This document shows, one piece after another, positions 11,110-24,400 of a stretch of DNA of 64,000 bases (the stretch's first letter is position 1; each line of letters opens with the position of its first letter). Location of the stretch: assembly GCA_025201705.1 (NCBI GenBank), contig MU616571.1, positions 57,265 to 121,264 of the forward strand, given 5' to 3'. The translations under genes and the position numbers were made by a program. The stretch is from Dissophora ornata. Lineage: Eukaryota; Mortierellomycota; Mortierellomycetes; Mortierellales; Mortierellaceae. The notes below the pieces were generated by a model that was given only the letters and a program-made list of their open reading frames with translations, searched no databases and was not told the DNA's origin.

Positions 11110-14100
11110 ATGCGCTCCTCCGCCTCCTCGTTGGCCACCACTGACTCCTCGGGGCAAGAACAACAAATTCAACCGCGACAAAAGACCCAATTGGTCTCCC
11201 AACGCCTCCCGAACGAATGTCTCTACCTCATCATCGGTCATTGCCGCGCTGACCTCCCCCTCCTCCAAAAACTACTCGTCGTCAGTCGATTTTTCTTCTC
11301 TGCGGCCCTTCCGTATCTTGTGAACGATCCATCCTGGCATCATTCCTGGAAGCACGGCTGCAGGAGATTCGACATCAGAGCCAGGAGCGGGATCGGGATG
11401 GGGATCGTTGCGGCAACGAGGGAGAAGTGGGGAACGACGGAGTGGAAGAATATGTGGGAAGCGAAGGTACAGAAAAAGACGCCGAAAGTGCCGAACTGCT
11501 GGATAAAATCTTGAAACCATTCGGATTAAAAGTCGCAGAGGGCGCGGTCAGGAATTACATAATGAAGAAATATTTAGTCCCTCCCCAAAGCAGAGTAGCC
11601 AATGCTGGTCTCACCCAGGAGGGCTTTGATGACAACGGGGATACGAGCAGTGATGAAAGTGAAGGAAACGACCCCGAGCTTCATGAGAATATTCTAGGCA
11701 GTTGGCACAGTTGGCGCCCGGTAACGGTAGATTACTCGAAGTATTTCACGTCGCTGATAATATCCGAGTGGCGATTTGTGAGATTCTGTCTGATGCTGCA
11801 GTTGCGCAAATTGCCGAAGAGTATGCGAATCAAGCAAGCCAACGACGGCAGGGGCCAATCCAGCTCTGTGCCGATAACTGAAGTGCCAGAGAGCCCCACT
11901 AATGAGCCAGATGATGCCGCAGTGGATAAACACCAAAAGAACAGCAAGAACAACGAGCACGTGGATGAGGATGAAGACGACGCCCGCCACTCAGAAATGC
12001 AGCAAATGGATGAAGACTATAGATGTGAACTTCATGAGTCCATCGCTGCACTCTTACTCCACCATAACTACGACTACATCACCTCCTTCTCATTGAAAAT
12101 GTCTCAGGCAGAAAAATACATCCATCTCTCCACCAAGATGGCCCAGCTCCGCTCTTTGCATCTGGATCGACCAACCACCGTGCCAGACAGCTATGTCAGT
12201 CATACAACCCTGTTCATTCAACAGAACCAGGCCACATTCCCCAGAAAACCAAAACTGGATCTGGAGTTTGAATATGGATGGCATGCCTACGACGACGAAG
12301 ATGACGACGAAGACAATATTGATGCGTATATTGGGCTTGACTTCAAGACAAGAGAGGCGATTCAAAAGGCCAGGATCAAGGCGCAGCGCGAGCGGCTGTT
12401 CCGGTTTATGAGACCAAAGATTTTGCTATATGAGGCAGTGGGACAGCCGAGGACGATTAAAGTGGATGAAATTCCGTTTTTTTACAAGCACGCCCAAAGG
12501 ATCGGGTTGGATCGGCTGCGCGAGTTCAGAGATGAAGACCTGGACAGAATCGATCAAGGCGAGGGGCTGGAGATGCAGGCGTTCCTGAGAAGATCAGAGA
12601 ATATGCGACACCTAACGCTAGGTGCTGGCGACCCGAACTTGCTTTCGTGGGCTGCAGTTGAAGCAATGGAAGCCTCCGGACTAGATCCAAGCATACTCTC
12701 CATCAATGGACCAGAATTGTCGATTGCACCTCCTGAAAACCTTTGGCATCTATCTCAGCGGTCTCCCTCTGTAGGTCTCCTCCGGAATTTGGAACCCCTA
12801 GAGCTTTGGTCTGACAGACCCTATCGCTTCTCAATCCATGCCATGAATGACGCGATGGTTGCGTTCTCCAGTAGTCTGCGCGACGTGAACATGGGCTGTT
12901 CCAATAGCTTCATCTATCACCGCAGCGCAACCACTCAACCCATCGATTCAGCCGATCTAAACTGTCTCCGTAGATCATTTGAGCTCCAAACCACTCCTTG
13001 GGCCAATAGCATTGGCGAATGGCCCCTTCCTTTGCTTCAGTTACAGAGACTTGTCATCGATCTGGTCAGCGTGGTCAGCATCGACGTCTGATCGTTTGCT
13101 CAATGTCCCAATCTCCAGGAACTCAACATTCGCTTCGGAAACGTAACCGCAGAGAGACTCCGACCCTACAGTGGCAGTGACGACAAACCACCTCCCACGC
13201 ATGAAGGGTCTGAGGTTCCGATCGATTGCCGATACCAACAAGCAGAACTCAATTTTGATCTTTTCTCAACGTGGAGTCTGCCAAAGCTTAAAAAATTGGA
13301 TTTAAACGACATGGCGGCGCTGAGATTCGATTTCAGATCTTTGGAGACGATGATGCAGTTGGAATCACTGAGTTTGTGCGTGGGTAAGAATGCCGCTACC
13401 CTGCAAGAAGAGTGGAAGTTTAGACAGAAGCAGAGCGCTTGGAAAGTGAACAATCGGCGAATGGATCTATTCAAGGGATGGTCTTTGCCAGCCTTAAAGA
13501 AGTTGACTTTGGCGGGAGCACCTGCGACTATGTTCTTTTTGGAGTGGCTCAAGGAATGTCCGAGTCTGGAGGAGCTGTCATTGACGATCTCGGGCGGTGC
13601 ACAGCATATTCATCGCAGGTCATTTTTTCCTGGACCGGATGAACTGGGAGACGAGAAAAAGGAAGAACGCAAGGGAAGCAAAAAGCCCAAGGCTGAGGCC
13701 GTTGGCGATGACGATGACGATGACGACGAGATACCTTTCTGGGACAGTCACCTCGCAAAGTTCCAGTTGCAAGGACTCTGGGTTATGTCAGAAGACGACC
13801 TGACAAGTCTCCTCGCCATCTATGCACCATTCCTCGAAGAAGTGAATGTCGGTCGACTCCATGAGCAGGCGACCTTGAATGGATACCATTTCTTGAACGC
13901 GATTAAGCTAGCGGACGAAATTAATAGCATACGTGCAGATCATCGCCGTCGACAACAACTCTGAACGGCGTAACAGACGTGAGGATTCCTGGGAAGAATT
14001 TAAAAAACGTGACCTCAAGTTACACGCTCAGCAAGCGCGACAGACCCGTGTTGGGACTTGTACCAATCGAGGCTTACGAGATCCCTGTATTCAAGAGAGC

Positions 14101-14200
14101 GGGTTGTAGGGTCTATAGACTCATCAACCAGTACCTGGTGAAACGAGCAAGTAAAGGTCGTCTTATGGTAATGGGTAGAGGAAAGGGATTATTTCAATGA
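11110..14200 (+). pseudogene. F-box/LRR protein gene with three reading-frame breaks
   Basis: The first 72 residues from ATG 11110 contain an F-box-like segment (RLPNECLYLIIGHC...LLVVSRFFFSAALPYLVND). Around 11330 the similarity moves to another frame (positions divisible by 3), which then runs as LRR-like protein to an in-frame TGA at 13089-13091. The same frame continues past that stop with a clear LRR unit (CPNLQELNIRF) to a TGA at 13962. The family's C-terminal block (SSYTLSKRD...GLVPIEAYEI...YLVKR) then appears in a third frame, 13961-14200. So there are two frameshifts and one nonsense codon. No GT-AG intron explains the TGA, because both sides share one frame and coding character. F-box/LRR proteins choose substrates for SCF ubiquitin ligases. 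Sequencing error is the main alternative, although neighbouring genes are clean. Confidence 0.78.
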
Positions 14201-14952
14201 GGATGTGTTGTCAGACTTTGCAAAGATAGATAGACTACGCTGAATGAGAACCCAATCTGAGAGGTATACCGAGAAATCCGCCTATCTTTTGAAATACGTT
14301 TCTGAGCCACGGTAGACGGGAACCTCAGACTACAGCTTACAAGATGGAAAGAGGGGGAGCGAATAAACAGAAAAGGTCACAAGCCGTAAAATGAGCTTCA
14401 TTAGCCACCCTATCCGATGGTGTTATGCGACGGTACTTTGCTGTTGGATTACACCTGCAGCCCTTGTTTGGCCAAGGTAGAATTAGGTCGTCCTGTAGTT
14501 GAAAGAACTCGACCTGTTGACACGCGCCGGAACCCCAATTCTGTCTCCATCGCGAGCCTTTGATATCTCTATCTGCTATTCCAAGCAGCAAAGTCAAATG
14601 CATATTTGCAGTTTTGAAGAGGCGGTGCTATATTGGTGGCGCAAGGCACGTTAATAAGACGACCCCATCGTTTTGTCCTGTTATCCACTTTCCAAGTCGT
14701 TCTATTGCACTTTTCATTCCTTGCTAACCAGTGTCTTAGTAGGGCCTCTGGGTAACCATGAACTATTATTGTACGACCCTGTGCTTGTCGTATTACATTA
14801 AGGCCCTCGCTCACTAAACTGGACCACTTTCGTCTATTTGTTTTTTTAGACACAGGGGCACTTCCTTTCCCCCCTGACTCTGTATGTTAATGTTACATGT
14901 ACGCAGCTGCAAAAGAAAGGAAATAATAATCTACAAAAGAGCGCTTCTCTCT
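14201..14952. other. Gap between convergent genes
   Basis: Short minus-strand open frames at 14337-14603 and 14569-14853 overlap in different frames. They show no recognisable domain and no usable splice join, so nothing is called here. Confidence 0.5.
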
Positions 14953-17900
14953 TTACAGTATCTTGGCGCTCTTGATCACAAAGCTGTTCGAACGGCGTAG
15001 TCGATCCAACTGACCACCAGTCTCCCTATCCACATCTGTCTCTGACAGATCCAAATGCGAGGGCTGTGCTAGCGCCAAATCGCCCAACCGGTTAGTACGT
15101 GTGCTGGATGCAGCACCCGGACTTGCAACCGAAACACTCCCTGTGTTGCCTGCGCCAAGACCCACATCCGCCATATTAATGACCATGTGTGTACTTTCGT
15201 TAGCATCGTTGGACGGCCTATGATGCTCACTGTCATCGTCATCGTCATCGTCGTCGTCGTGATGATCAATACTTCCTCGCCGACTACTCCAAATCCCTCC
15301 TGTTTCATACCCGAACCTCGGGTTCTCATTCGCCTCCAATACATCGTCCTCTGGATCCCCAAAGATCATGCTGAAGAATGCTCCTGCCGTGCCACGAACA
15401 ACCCCACCTTTGCGAGGCAGACTGCTATTACCATTCATAGCTACTGCAGCTGCTCCTGCGTTGACACCTGCAGCGGCCCCAATAGATCCGGAGGCGCCCG
15501 TTCTGACGGCCGACCCAGCGTTAGCTCCACTAGCAGAAGCATTTGCACTACCAAGCAGAAGGAAATCCCCGCTCAAGGGGCCATGATGAATGCTGTTGCC
15601 TTGTCCATGACTGACCGTATGGCGATGCATCCGCGGTCTAGCAAACATCGTTGATCGCACGTTCAACGGTGTGGATGCCGTATCCTGCACAAACAGCACT
15701 CTCGGGCTCTGATTCGCTGAACCAGGTTGCCGATTTTGTAGCGCGGCACCGCTGCGCTGATCTCCCGAAGCTGCGTAGCGAGGACGTCGGACGCTCAGGA
15801 ATGCAGAGGGTGTGGGTGGTGGCGATACAGCCCATCTTTTGCCGGCAGTGCCTCCCGCAGCAGCAGTAGTCGCGACCGTGGAACCTCCAGCAGGTAATGG
15901 CGCTGGAGGCATAGAAGCGCTGCGCTTGCACCTGGTATTGCCACTGGCAGCAGCGTCGTCACGGTCGTCAACAAATCGAGGTGGAGGCTGCAAAGTCGAT
16001 GCCGAGTGAGGTGAGGACGGTAAAAACGCTCGCATGCTGGCCAAAGAGTCGGAATGGGCCATTACGCTCCTGACAGGAATCGATCCATCATAACCGCTGT
16101 TTTTCCGGGACTGAGATGGGGATAGCGCCAGACTCTCTGTAGAGAGAAATGCGCCAGTGGTCTCGTCTTTGTTGGGCCGCTTCTCGTCGTACTTATCCCA
16201 CTGCGATCCTGGAGGTCCTGGAACGGGCGCCGCAGTGTTTGGAGGCGAGTCCGAGAGACATCCTTGCCAGTTCGAAGGGGACGGCAACGAGACACCGACG
16301 CCGTTGTCGCGATTGGACCCGATCGTGTTTCTCCTTTGAATATAGTATTGCCGCTGTTGATTTATCATATTCATCTGGGGACTCTGAAGAGCATCAGTCT
16401 CTTTATCTCTGACTCGGAACTCCAGCTTACCCACGGTCGCTGAGGCATTGAGAGCAAAGTCAATCTCGACAGTGTCGTCCAGATCCCAGTGTTTGTAAAG
16501 CGGGTTTTTAGGTAACCAGAGCTTGCGGTTTAAGGGTTTGAGCAACGCAGGATGAATATACGTCTCGAAATCCGACGTGCGATCTTGATAGACATGCTTG
16601 CAGGGAGTGTGCTCAAAGTGAGAAGCCAGCGGCTGACAAATCATCCTCGAATGGCGTACGCCAAAGTTCTTCAAGTAGAAACCATCTTCGTCCAGGAATC
16701 CAGTTGGGCTTTGCTCTTCTTCTTGGTCGTGGTCCTTTTCATTCTCCTCTTCGCCCTCATATTTAGGACCATCTAAAGGATCATCGCCAACAGTAAAAAG
16801 CTTGATGCTGCGGGTCGAACTTTGATTGGATGTCGGTGAAGGAACGACCTCGATCTCGTCCTTGGTATGGATCTTGAGCCTCAGCAGGTTTTTCGACGCG
16901 TTATTGAGCCCCTTGACACACTGACGATCATCCGTTATGCCTGAAAGACTCAGTCCTAATCCACTTGAGCCTGTAGCGCATCCACCCGTGGTTGCTTCTG
17001 CATTAGCCTGACCATCCAGTGTCACAGTGACATCACCCTCATCAAGATCCATGGACGTGCGAGGAGTCCTGAGCGGACCTGTATGGCCCTCGTCAGTAAC
17101 TGATGATTTAACGTCCATTCCTTCAACGTTTCTTCGTCGTAAACGCGGCTCCATAATAGCGCTCGAGCGAGCCGAATCTGCCTCGGACTGGCTAGGAATC
17201 TCGTTCATGTTGTATGAGGATTCATTGTCGAAATTTCGCAAGCCCGTGTCAAGGGGCAAGAACTTGGTCCTCGACTTGAAGAGATCTCCACACAGAATTT
17301 TAAAGTACGCAGTGAATCCGATCAGAACGATGACAAAGAAGCCTCCAACGAGAGCTTGCTTCAGCCACAGGACACCAGCCATCGTGATCTGAAAGATGAT
17401 CAGTCCGTCTGTCGTGTACTGAAAGACGTGTCGGAAGAACCTGCCGCTATTCTCATACTTGCGGATATAACAATATGCAAGTTGATACTTGAAGACCAGG
17501 ACCGCGAAGGCGAAGTAAACGGCAGCAGCGATCAGGATCAACGGATTGATGATCGAGTAGATAAATGTGATTACCATCGCGAGAATATTCTGTGGGTAGT
17601 AATAATAATACTGGAACGCCCATGGCACGGTAGCTCGCTGCAGCGACCGGGGTGTTGGGGTGAGTTTGCGGGACGTAACAAAGGCATGAATAACCAACTG
17701 TGCCCAGACCTGAACAAGTTCCAGTGCGTGGGTGCAGGTATTGAAGACAATGTAAAAAACAAAAAAGGTCGATCCAGAAGGCAAACTCGCAGCAAGAAGC
17801 GTGAAAATATTTGTAGGCTTCTGGATAAGAGTGATGATTGACTTAAGGATGGCGGTTCCGATCATGAAGACAAAGAGTACGTTGAAGATCAGGAAGTGAT

Positions 17901-20190
17901 AGTAGCGGCGAAACACATTTCCTTCAAGGGCCGAATGCGACACTGGCAGCTCTTGCTTTGAAATTTCTAGTAAGACATGCATGAAGAAGCGGATCAGCAT
18001 GTGTATTCGTTGTGTGTAAAATATTCCCTCTCCGCAACATCCCTGCAGAAATTGCTCTCAGTGCCTTTTTCTAAACGGGGTGTTGGACCTACCGAGAATG
18101 ATGACGGGCGCTAGTGCAAGGAAGATAGTCACAAAAACAATTGGCAGGACGTTTTGCAGTAGCGACTGGATCAAGGGGGAGGCTTCAAGAATCGGTGCCA
18201 AAAACGTGTATCTCGCCGATAAAGCACCCAGCGAGGTCAGTAGCAAGAAGGAAGATGTAGGGAAGATCCAAAAGATAATCAACACCCTATGTGAGTAGAG
18301 AGTGCATAACAAATTAGGTTAATCTCAACTCGATTCCCGTGGGCAAGGAGACGAATTCCACTCGTTGAAACAATAAAGAACAAGAGCAACTCCTGCTGCG
18401 CATATTTTTTTCTTTGGTTCAGTTCTGCATGCACACTCACCAAACGCTCAAGTTCACAACCACAGACCGTGAGAACCTGTTGCGGAAACTGGCTGTCAAG
18501 TTGCTCCAAAGCACATCTCTGGGCTCCATGGCCAATCGCACGCTCAGTCCCTGTGGCCTCGAATCAATCTTAGCCTGGGCGCATAGCTGGGCAGATAAAT
18601 GATGCTTGAATGTTACAAATCCAAACGAAGTTGACTTGTACCGCAGAGACCCGTCGCGAAGCTCTCCGACCTTACGATCCAGCTTATTGTATTTCTTGAC
18701 CAGGTGGTCAATTGCTGGTACACGCTCACCACCCTTGAACCGATTCTCTGGACGTGTCGGTTGGAATCTGTCCAGTGTTTGGCGATCCAATGCAGCGAGT
18801 GCATTCCAAATAGTTATCGGTGGTGGACTCAGGGACATGCTGGAACCAACCTGCTGCTCCACTTCCTCTTCCCCATGGACATAAATATCAATAATATCAG
18901 ACTGATGTGTCAGTGCCGAAAGCGGAATGTTGAGCTGGGGCAGGGAAGTAGAGCCGGGTTTAGTCTCCCGCTTGTGCGCAAAGATCGACTTGCGCATCTT
19001 GAGGTGATGTTTTTTGTCCCGGTATAGCCCTTGCACCATCTCTTCCAAAGTCGTGGTATCTGTACTCTGGACAACCAAAGAATCTCTCTTGGACGGGTGT
19101 AACAGAGGCCGCTGCACTGTTGATACTGCCAGTGGGCTAATCTGGAACCTTCCATGCCTGACGCTGTCTAGGACGACTTGAGCGAGCTCAATGTGCGCTT
19201 TCTCCAGCATGTTGAGTGCACTCTCTCTCCGATCGATCTTTTGACTTAGACGGCCACAGTGCTGCACCACGGTCGCAGACTCGACCGGACCCATCTTGAG
19301 CGACTCAAAGTACTGTTTCAACGCCGCATCCGACCGCAGGTTGGTCGGTAACCGGCTGATGAAAATGGAACGCTCTGCGATCTCTCCCTGCCGAATGCGT
19401 TGCAGCGTGTACTCGCGTCGGAGATCCATCCATTGCCAATAATTCTTGAAGAGAAGAAACATCCAGCTGAGTGTGACCACGTAGGTGAGAATTACATGGG
19501 ACCATAGCACATCCGAACCATCGATGATGTTGGCGATGCTCATCCGCGGGACTTCAGACAGCCCGTTACCGCCTGTATAATGGATTGGGAGGAGAATAAT
19601 GCCGACGACGAGCGCGTTGAAGACACAGAACTGGAGACACATCTTGAGGAAGCGCAAGAACATGACCGCATCCAATCCAACGTTGGCCACATAGAATTCT
19701 TCAGGTATCTTTATCGTGGGCTTGATCCAGCCCAGGAAGTGCATCGACATCGGTGGCGACGGGTTGCTGTTTGGCCAGGATAAATTTCCCATCATCGTGG
19801 GCCAACAAACAAGTTTGGTTAGTTGACGATCTTACATTCCACCATATCAGATCCTGTGGTGAGGCAACAAAAAATTAGAGAGCAACTCCAATTGAACATT
19901 AAAAGTTGAGGGTGGCAAATTGTATAAGCGGATATCCTGGCAAAGCCTAGCAGGATAAGCTCAAGGGAGTACCAGATTCAAGAATAGGCACAAGGGATTG
20001 GGCTTCTAAAACAAAGGATTGCTTACACTTTCAGGCGTGTGCGGGGCGAGTATAGATACTGCAGTGTCTTCTTTCGCCGGTTCCACTCGAAGATCCCTAT
20101 GCAGACGATACTCACGCCGGCACTGAGGCCAATCTGGGCGACCAATCCATTGAACGTCGGCACCAGATAGCGGGTTGAGTAATCCGACAT
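14953..20190 (-). CDS. CSC1/OSCA-like cation channel (DUF221/RSN1 family) with long C-terminal tail
   Basis: Four exons, 20027-20190, 18441-19766, 18093-18286 and 14953-17966, join in frame to 1,565 residues. The family comprises osmo- or mechanosensitive cation channels and lipid scramblases of the plasma membrane or endomembranes. Exon 1 supplies the first helix (NGLVAQIGLSAGVSIVCIGI). The RSN1_TM part continues with HFLGWIKP and GLDAVMFLRFL. A cytosolic PHM7-like, RNA-recognition-fold domain (SIFISRLP, about residues 190-440) comes next, then the RSN1_7TM core from about 490 to 795. The remaining 770 residues are low-complexity: Ser-, Ala/Gly- and Asn-rich, with an Asp run near 15235-15262. 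That is far longer than in yeast Csc1 (about 780 residues in total). The 260-base first intron is the longest in this gene. The core is certain; the tail function is unknown. Confidence 0.92.
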
Positions 20191-21456
20191 GTCTGGTGCA
20201 CCTCGATAAAAAAATTATAAAATATGTGCGTATAGAAAAATGAAAGGAGAGACTGTGCCCAAGGCGATCAGGTCCGAGAGACAGTAACGATGGGAAAGCA
20301 ATGCACAAGAAGAGAGAAAGAAAGGAATAGAAATAGAAATAGAAATGAGGGACGATGAGAAGAACCGACTGGCGCTGTCCGCTGGCTTGTCTGGTGTTTA
20401 GGCAAAGAATGACACCAGAGGGTCAGCCATGAAAAAAAAAAACCAAAAAAAAAAAAAAAAAAAAAAAAAAAGGACTCTCCTCCTCTACTCTCGAGTCAGC
20501 CAACAAAGAAGTGGAATTGGGATACTGGAATGAACCAAGATAGCGTACAAAGACACAAGAGATGAGAAGAAGCAGAGAAAGAGAATGCGATGGTGATGGA
20601 GGCAATGCGGGGTGGAGCGTTGAAAGGCGATGGAGTAATGAAGACGAGAGATCCCGGTCGATTCGACTGCAATGAGCGGCGGCAATGTATGGATGTCAAT
20701 CCGAGGTGTGGGTGATGATAAATGGAGCAGGGGAATGATGCAAGATGAAGACGCGGGAACCGAGAGCTGGGCATCAAACCTTCTAGCACCTGTAGTAGGC
20801 CCAGTCTGTTTCGGAGATCACCTCACCTTTATTGCGCTTTGGCACTCAATCAATCAATCACACACTGGTTCTCAGCAACCACTCATGCTGCGTCTCCCTG
20901 CAGTGCGAACGATTACATGTTCTACGCCCCCTGACCCCTGTTTCCGTAATCTACTGTTCCTCATTCACCAGTGCACGTCCTGTTGCATCCCTTGAATATC
21001 AAGATTGATGGCATTGATGGCTCCTCGACAATGGCACTCGACTATCCCAAAAGCCCAGTCTATTAAAAGGCAATTGGCCCATCGGCCAATCGCAAACCCG
21101 CCTTCAGGCTTGAATGGTTTGTCCAGCTGGATATCAATCTATGTCATAATTGGATTGTACAATTCGATGCAAGGTACGCTGAATGTCAATGGATATCGCG
21201 AAAGATCCTAGCGTGAACGTGCTGAATACGCGCCAGGTACATCCATACACATGAGAGCTGAACTGAACTCAACGTTTTGCTTCTCCCCGGTAAACAGAAG
21301 TAAAAATATAAGCTCATTGTCAGTAATCAAATTTGATCCTTTTTATTTACGCATGTGAGGAAGAAGAGCTATAACAGTAAGTAGACAGGGTATTCAACGT
21401 TTTGCGGATATTGAGAAACACAAAGAAAACGCAAGCAAAGCAGAAAGCATGCTCAT
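20191..21456. other. Gap between CSC1-like gene start and RAD16 end
   Basis: This 1.27-kb stretch holds the promoter of the CSC1-like gene. On the + strand it has an (AAATAG)n microsatellite at 20325-20346 and an A-run of about 40 bases interrupted by CC at 20432-20471, which reads as poly(T) in the leader or promoter of the minus-strand gene. No gene was recognised. Confidence 0.6.
20432..20471. repeat. Poly(A)/poly(T) tract
   Basis: Two A-runs separated by CC span about 40 bases, roughly 240 bases upstream of the CSC1-like start codon. Read on the gene's strand it is a T-rich tract of the kind that excludes nucleosomes in fungal promoters; a retroposed poly(A) tail is the alternative. Confidence 0.7.
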
Positions 21457-24400
21457 CTAGTTGACAAACAGGAACCTCAGGTCCTCGGGAGTCAAGCGAG
21501 CAAGAGCTGCAGGGTCCTTTCCGATCGTGCTATCAACCATCGCCTGCTTTTTCTCCTGCAACTGCAAGATCCTGCTTTCGATCGAATTTTCTATGATCAG
21601 ACGCGTGATCAAGATAGGTCTATACTGTCCAATACGATGGATGCGGTCCATAGCTTGCAGTTCTGCTGCAGGGTTCCACCACGGATCACAGATAAAGACA
21701 CGACTGGCTGCTGTCAAGTTCAGAGCAACACCTCCAGCCTTCAATGAGATAAGGAACACGGTCACCGTTGGATCATCCGAAAACTTTCTGATCGACGCGT
21801 CGCGCTGTGTTGGTGTCATATGACCGTCTAGCTTAACACACTGCAAAAGAGAGAGAGAGAGAGAGAGAGTTCAGTCGCCGATTTAGAAGATCAGGCGCCT
21901 TGGACAGCTTAACTAGGAGTAAAATGTACCTTGAAGCCAGCCTTCTCGAGGCGCCACTTGATCAAGTCCAGGAATGTCACGTATTGTGAGAAGCAAATAC
22001 TTCTAAAAATGTAGGTTAAAGGATCCGTTAGACTTTTAGCTCGTCGCATCGAGGACATAGCCAGTCAAGCCGCCAGAACGAGTATGCATACTTTGTGGAT
22101 CGATCTTCGCGCTGAAGATTGTACAGGTGCTCAACAAGTGCCTCAATCTTGGTGGAACTTCGCCACGTGTCCATGTTGATACGGTTCACAATTGAGGTTC
22201 GTGCAAAATTCCGATGTTTGACTTCGGTCTCCTCTTGGTCCTCGTCTTTCACATACGTGGGCTGAAAAAGGTCGATTGACAAGGGGATGTGGCAGACTGG
22301 GCACTCCGGTGCCTCAACTGACGAGGACGTAATGTATTGCTCAGCGTCCTCGCGACAAAACAAGTGATGGCATTTGCTCACAATCGGATCTTCCGCCTAA
22401 GCGAGTTTCATTGAGTGTATAAAGTCAATAATGATTAACAACGAATCAAAATTGTATAACTACTGAGTGGTTCCTTACCTCCTCTTGGCAGATTGAGCAC
22501 ACCAGCGTCTCAGGAAGGCCAACCTCGCCAGGTTTGACCTTCTTCAGCACCAAGTCTGGATGGTCTACCATCTGTCTCATTTTTGTCAGTAACTCGAAAA
22601 TGTTGGCGTAGTTGTTGAGGACCGTTCCCTGCTCGACATAAGTTGAAAATTTTCGCTTCGTATCAGTAAAGAGAGACTCGTATAGATCTTCCTCTTCCTC
22701 ATTGAAGAGGTAGCGGCTGACAGTCATCTTTCTTGGCGGTAGACCCAAGTCGTCTGCTCTTTCAACTTTGGTTCTTCGCAACATGATGCGGTCAAGTAGC
22801 TTGCGGAGCTTCTGGAAAGCCAACTCTCCTGCCCCTTGAGTTCCAAAATTCTGAATTGGCTTCAACACTTCGTTGTTCCACCAGCAGACGTGACTATACA
22901 GAGAAGTTGCAAAGACGGGAGTAGTTGGTCAGAGAGTTTGTCTTTCTAACAATTGAAATCTGGTCTGCCTTAGAAACGGTTGCTTACTCCATGGGTCTGT
23001 GTCCACAGTCGTCGCAGTTCTTCATGTTGCTGTACTTCCAGTGCAACGATTTGCAAGAGCATTTTTTGCAATAGTAGTATCTACGATTCATGCATGAAAG
23101 ATATTCAAAGAGTAAGAAGAACTAATCGGTCCAACGTTAATGAAGCCGGGTGTTAGTTTACTTACCCATATGGGTCGGCCTGCATGAAACGAATGAGCGA
23201 GTACAACTCTCCAACGCGATTCTGCATGGGTGTCCCAGACAGTGACCATTTTCTATCAGATTGGAGTGCAAACTGATTGATAAAAAAGGCGTGTCAGTTT
23301 GTGGTCTATCATAATTCTACGCGGTGCAAATGGACGCTAGCATCTAAGTATAACACTTACAGCTGATCTTGCAGTGTTGCAAGAACGTTCTTTGATGTTG
23401 TGTGCCTCATCCAGGATAATGCGATGCCAGTGGATGCGGTGAAGTAGAGAATCCTCTTTGACGGTCATGCCCTTCCTCTTGAATCCATATTTCTGCTTCC
23501 TGTATCCGCTTTCGATGATTGAGTCTTGCGACGTTTCAGAAACAAACTCAAATGTTAGAGTATTTCTATTGAGAAAGGTATTCGCGTCACAGACCATGAT
23601 ATCGTGTAGTGACTTACAGGTAGTTATAACAATATCGTGGCTCATCAGATGCTTCATGCTCTCAGATCGGCTGGGGCCGTGAAACACGAGAACTTTCAGG
23701 GAAGGTGCATGGTCCTTAATCTCGTTCATCCACTGGATGATAGCCACTGTAGGCGCCACAATCAAATTAGGCTTTCCTGGCTCCGACAAGAGTAGCGAGA
23801 TCATTTGGATAGTCTTTCCCATCCCCATCTCATCCTAATTGTGGCAAGGCAATACACGCATGTATTAAGTATACAACTCTGCTGCGAGATGGCAACGCAT
23901 TTAGTGTCAAGTCGTGCATAAGCTTACAGCAAGGATTCCACCCTTGAACTTCGAGCGGACAAACCCATGGTAACGCATAGAAACAAGTGTCAGCAGCTGC
24001 ATCAAAACCATGGAAAAATGACCCAAGCATTCAGTGTAACCTACCAGGGTATTTTCTTGCTTACGCATCCAGCCCAACCCCTCCCTTTGGAAGGGGAGGA
24101 GTTTGAGCTTCAGACCCTTCGGCTGTTCGGCGGCTTCAGGTTTTTGCACGCCGACCTTGTCAAGGTCATCCCAGACATGCGTAAGCTCCGGATGGAATTC
24201 TAGCAGTTGCATGTTAACCTTCTCCATCTAGGTGGATCACAGAGGAGACAGATAAGTTTTCGGGGCAGAAAATAAAATATAACATAACATAAAACATGCT
24301 TACCCAGGTAATGCCAAGCCTGGCTCGAACACGTGTACGACGACGGACAGCTATTGCAGGGGCGTCCGACTCTGAAGAGCTCTCGGATGACGATTCGACG

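Noticed and set aside
14337..14853. Overlapping minus-strand open frames with a Trp/Cys-rich look, possibly a transposase remnant
   Set aside because: No recognisable motif, no splice join linking the two frames, and no flanking repeats.
19767..20026. A possible tiny exon (DLIWWN) inside the first intron of the CSC1-like gene
   Set aside because: It does not keep phase with the next exon, while direct joining of 20027 to 19766 rebuilds the family sequence.
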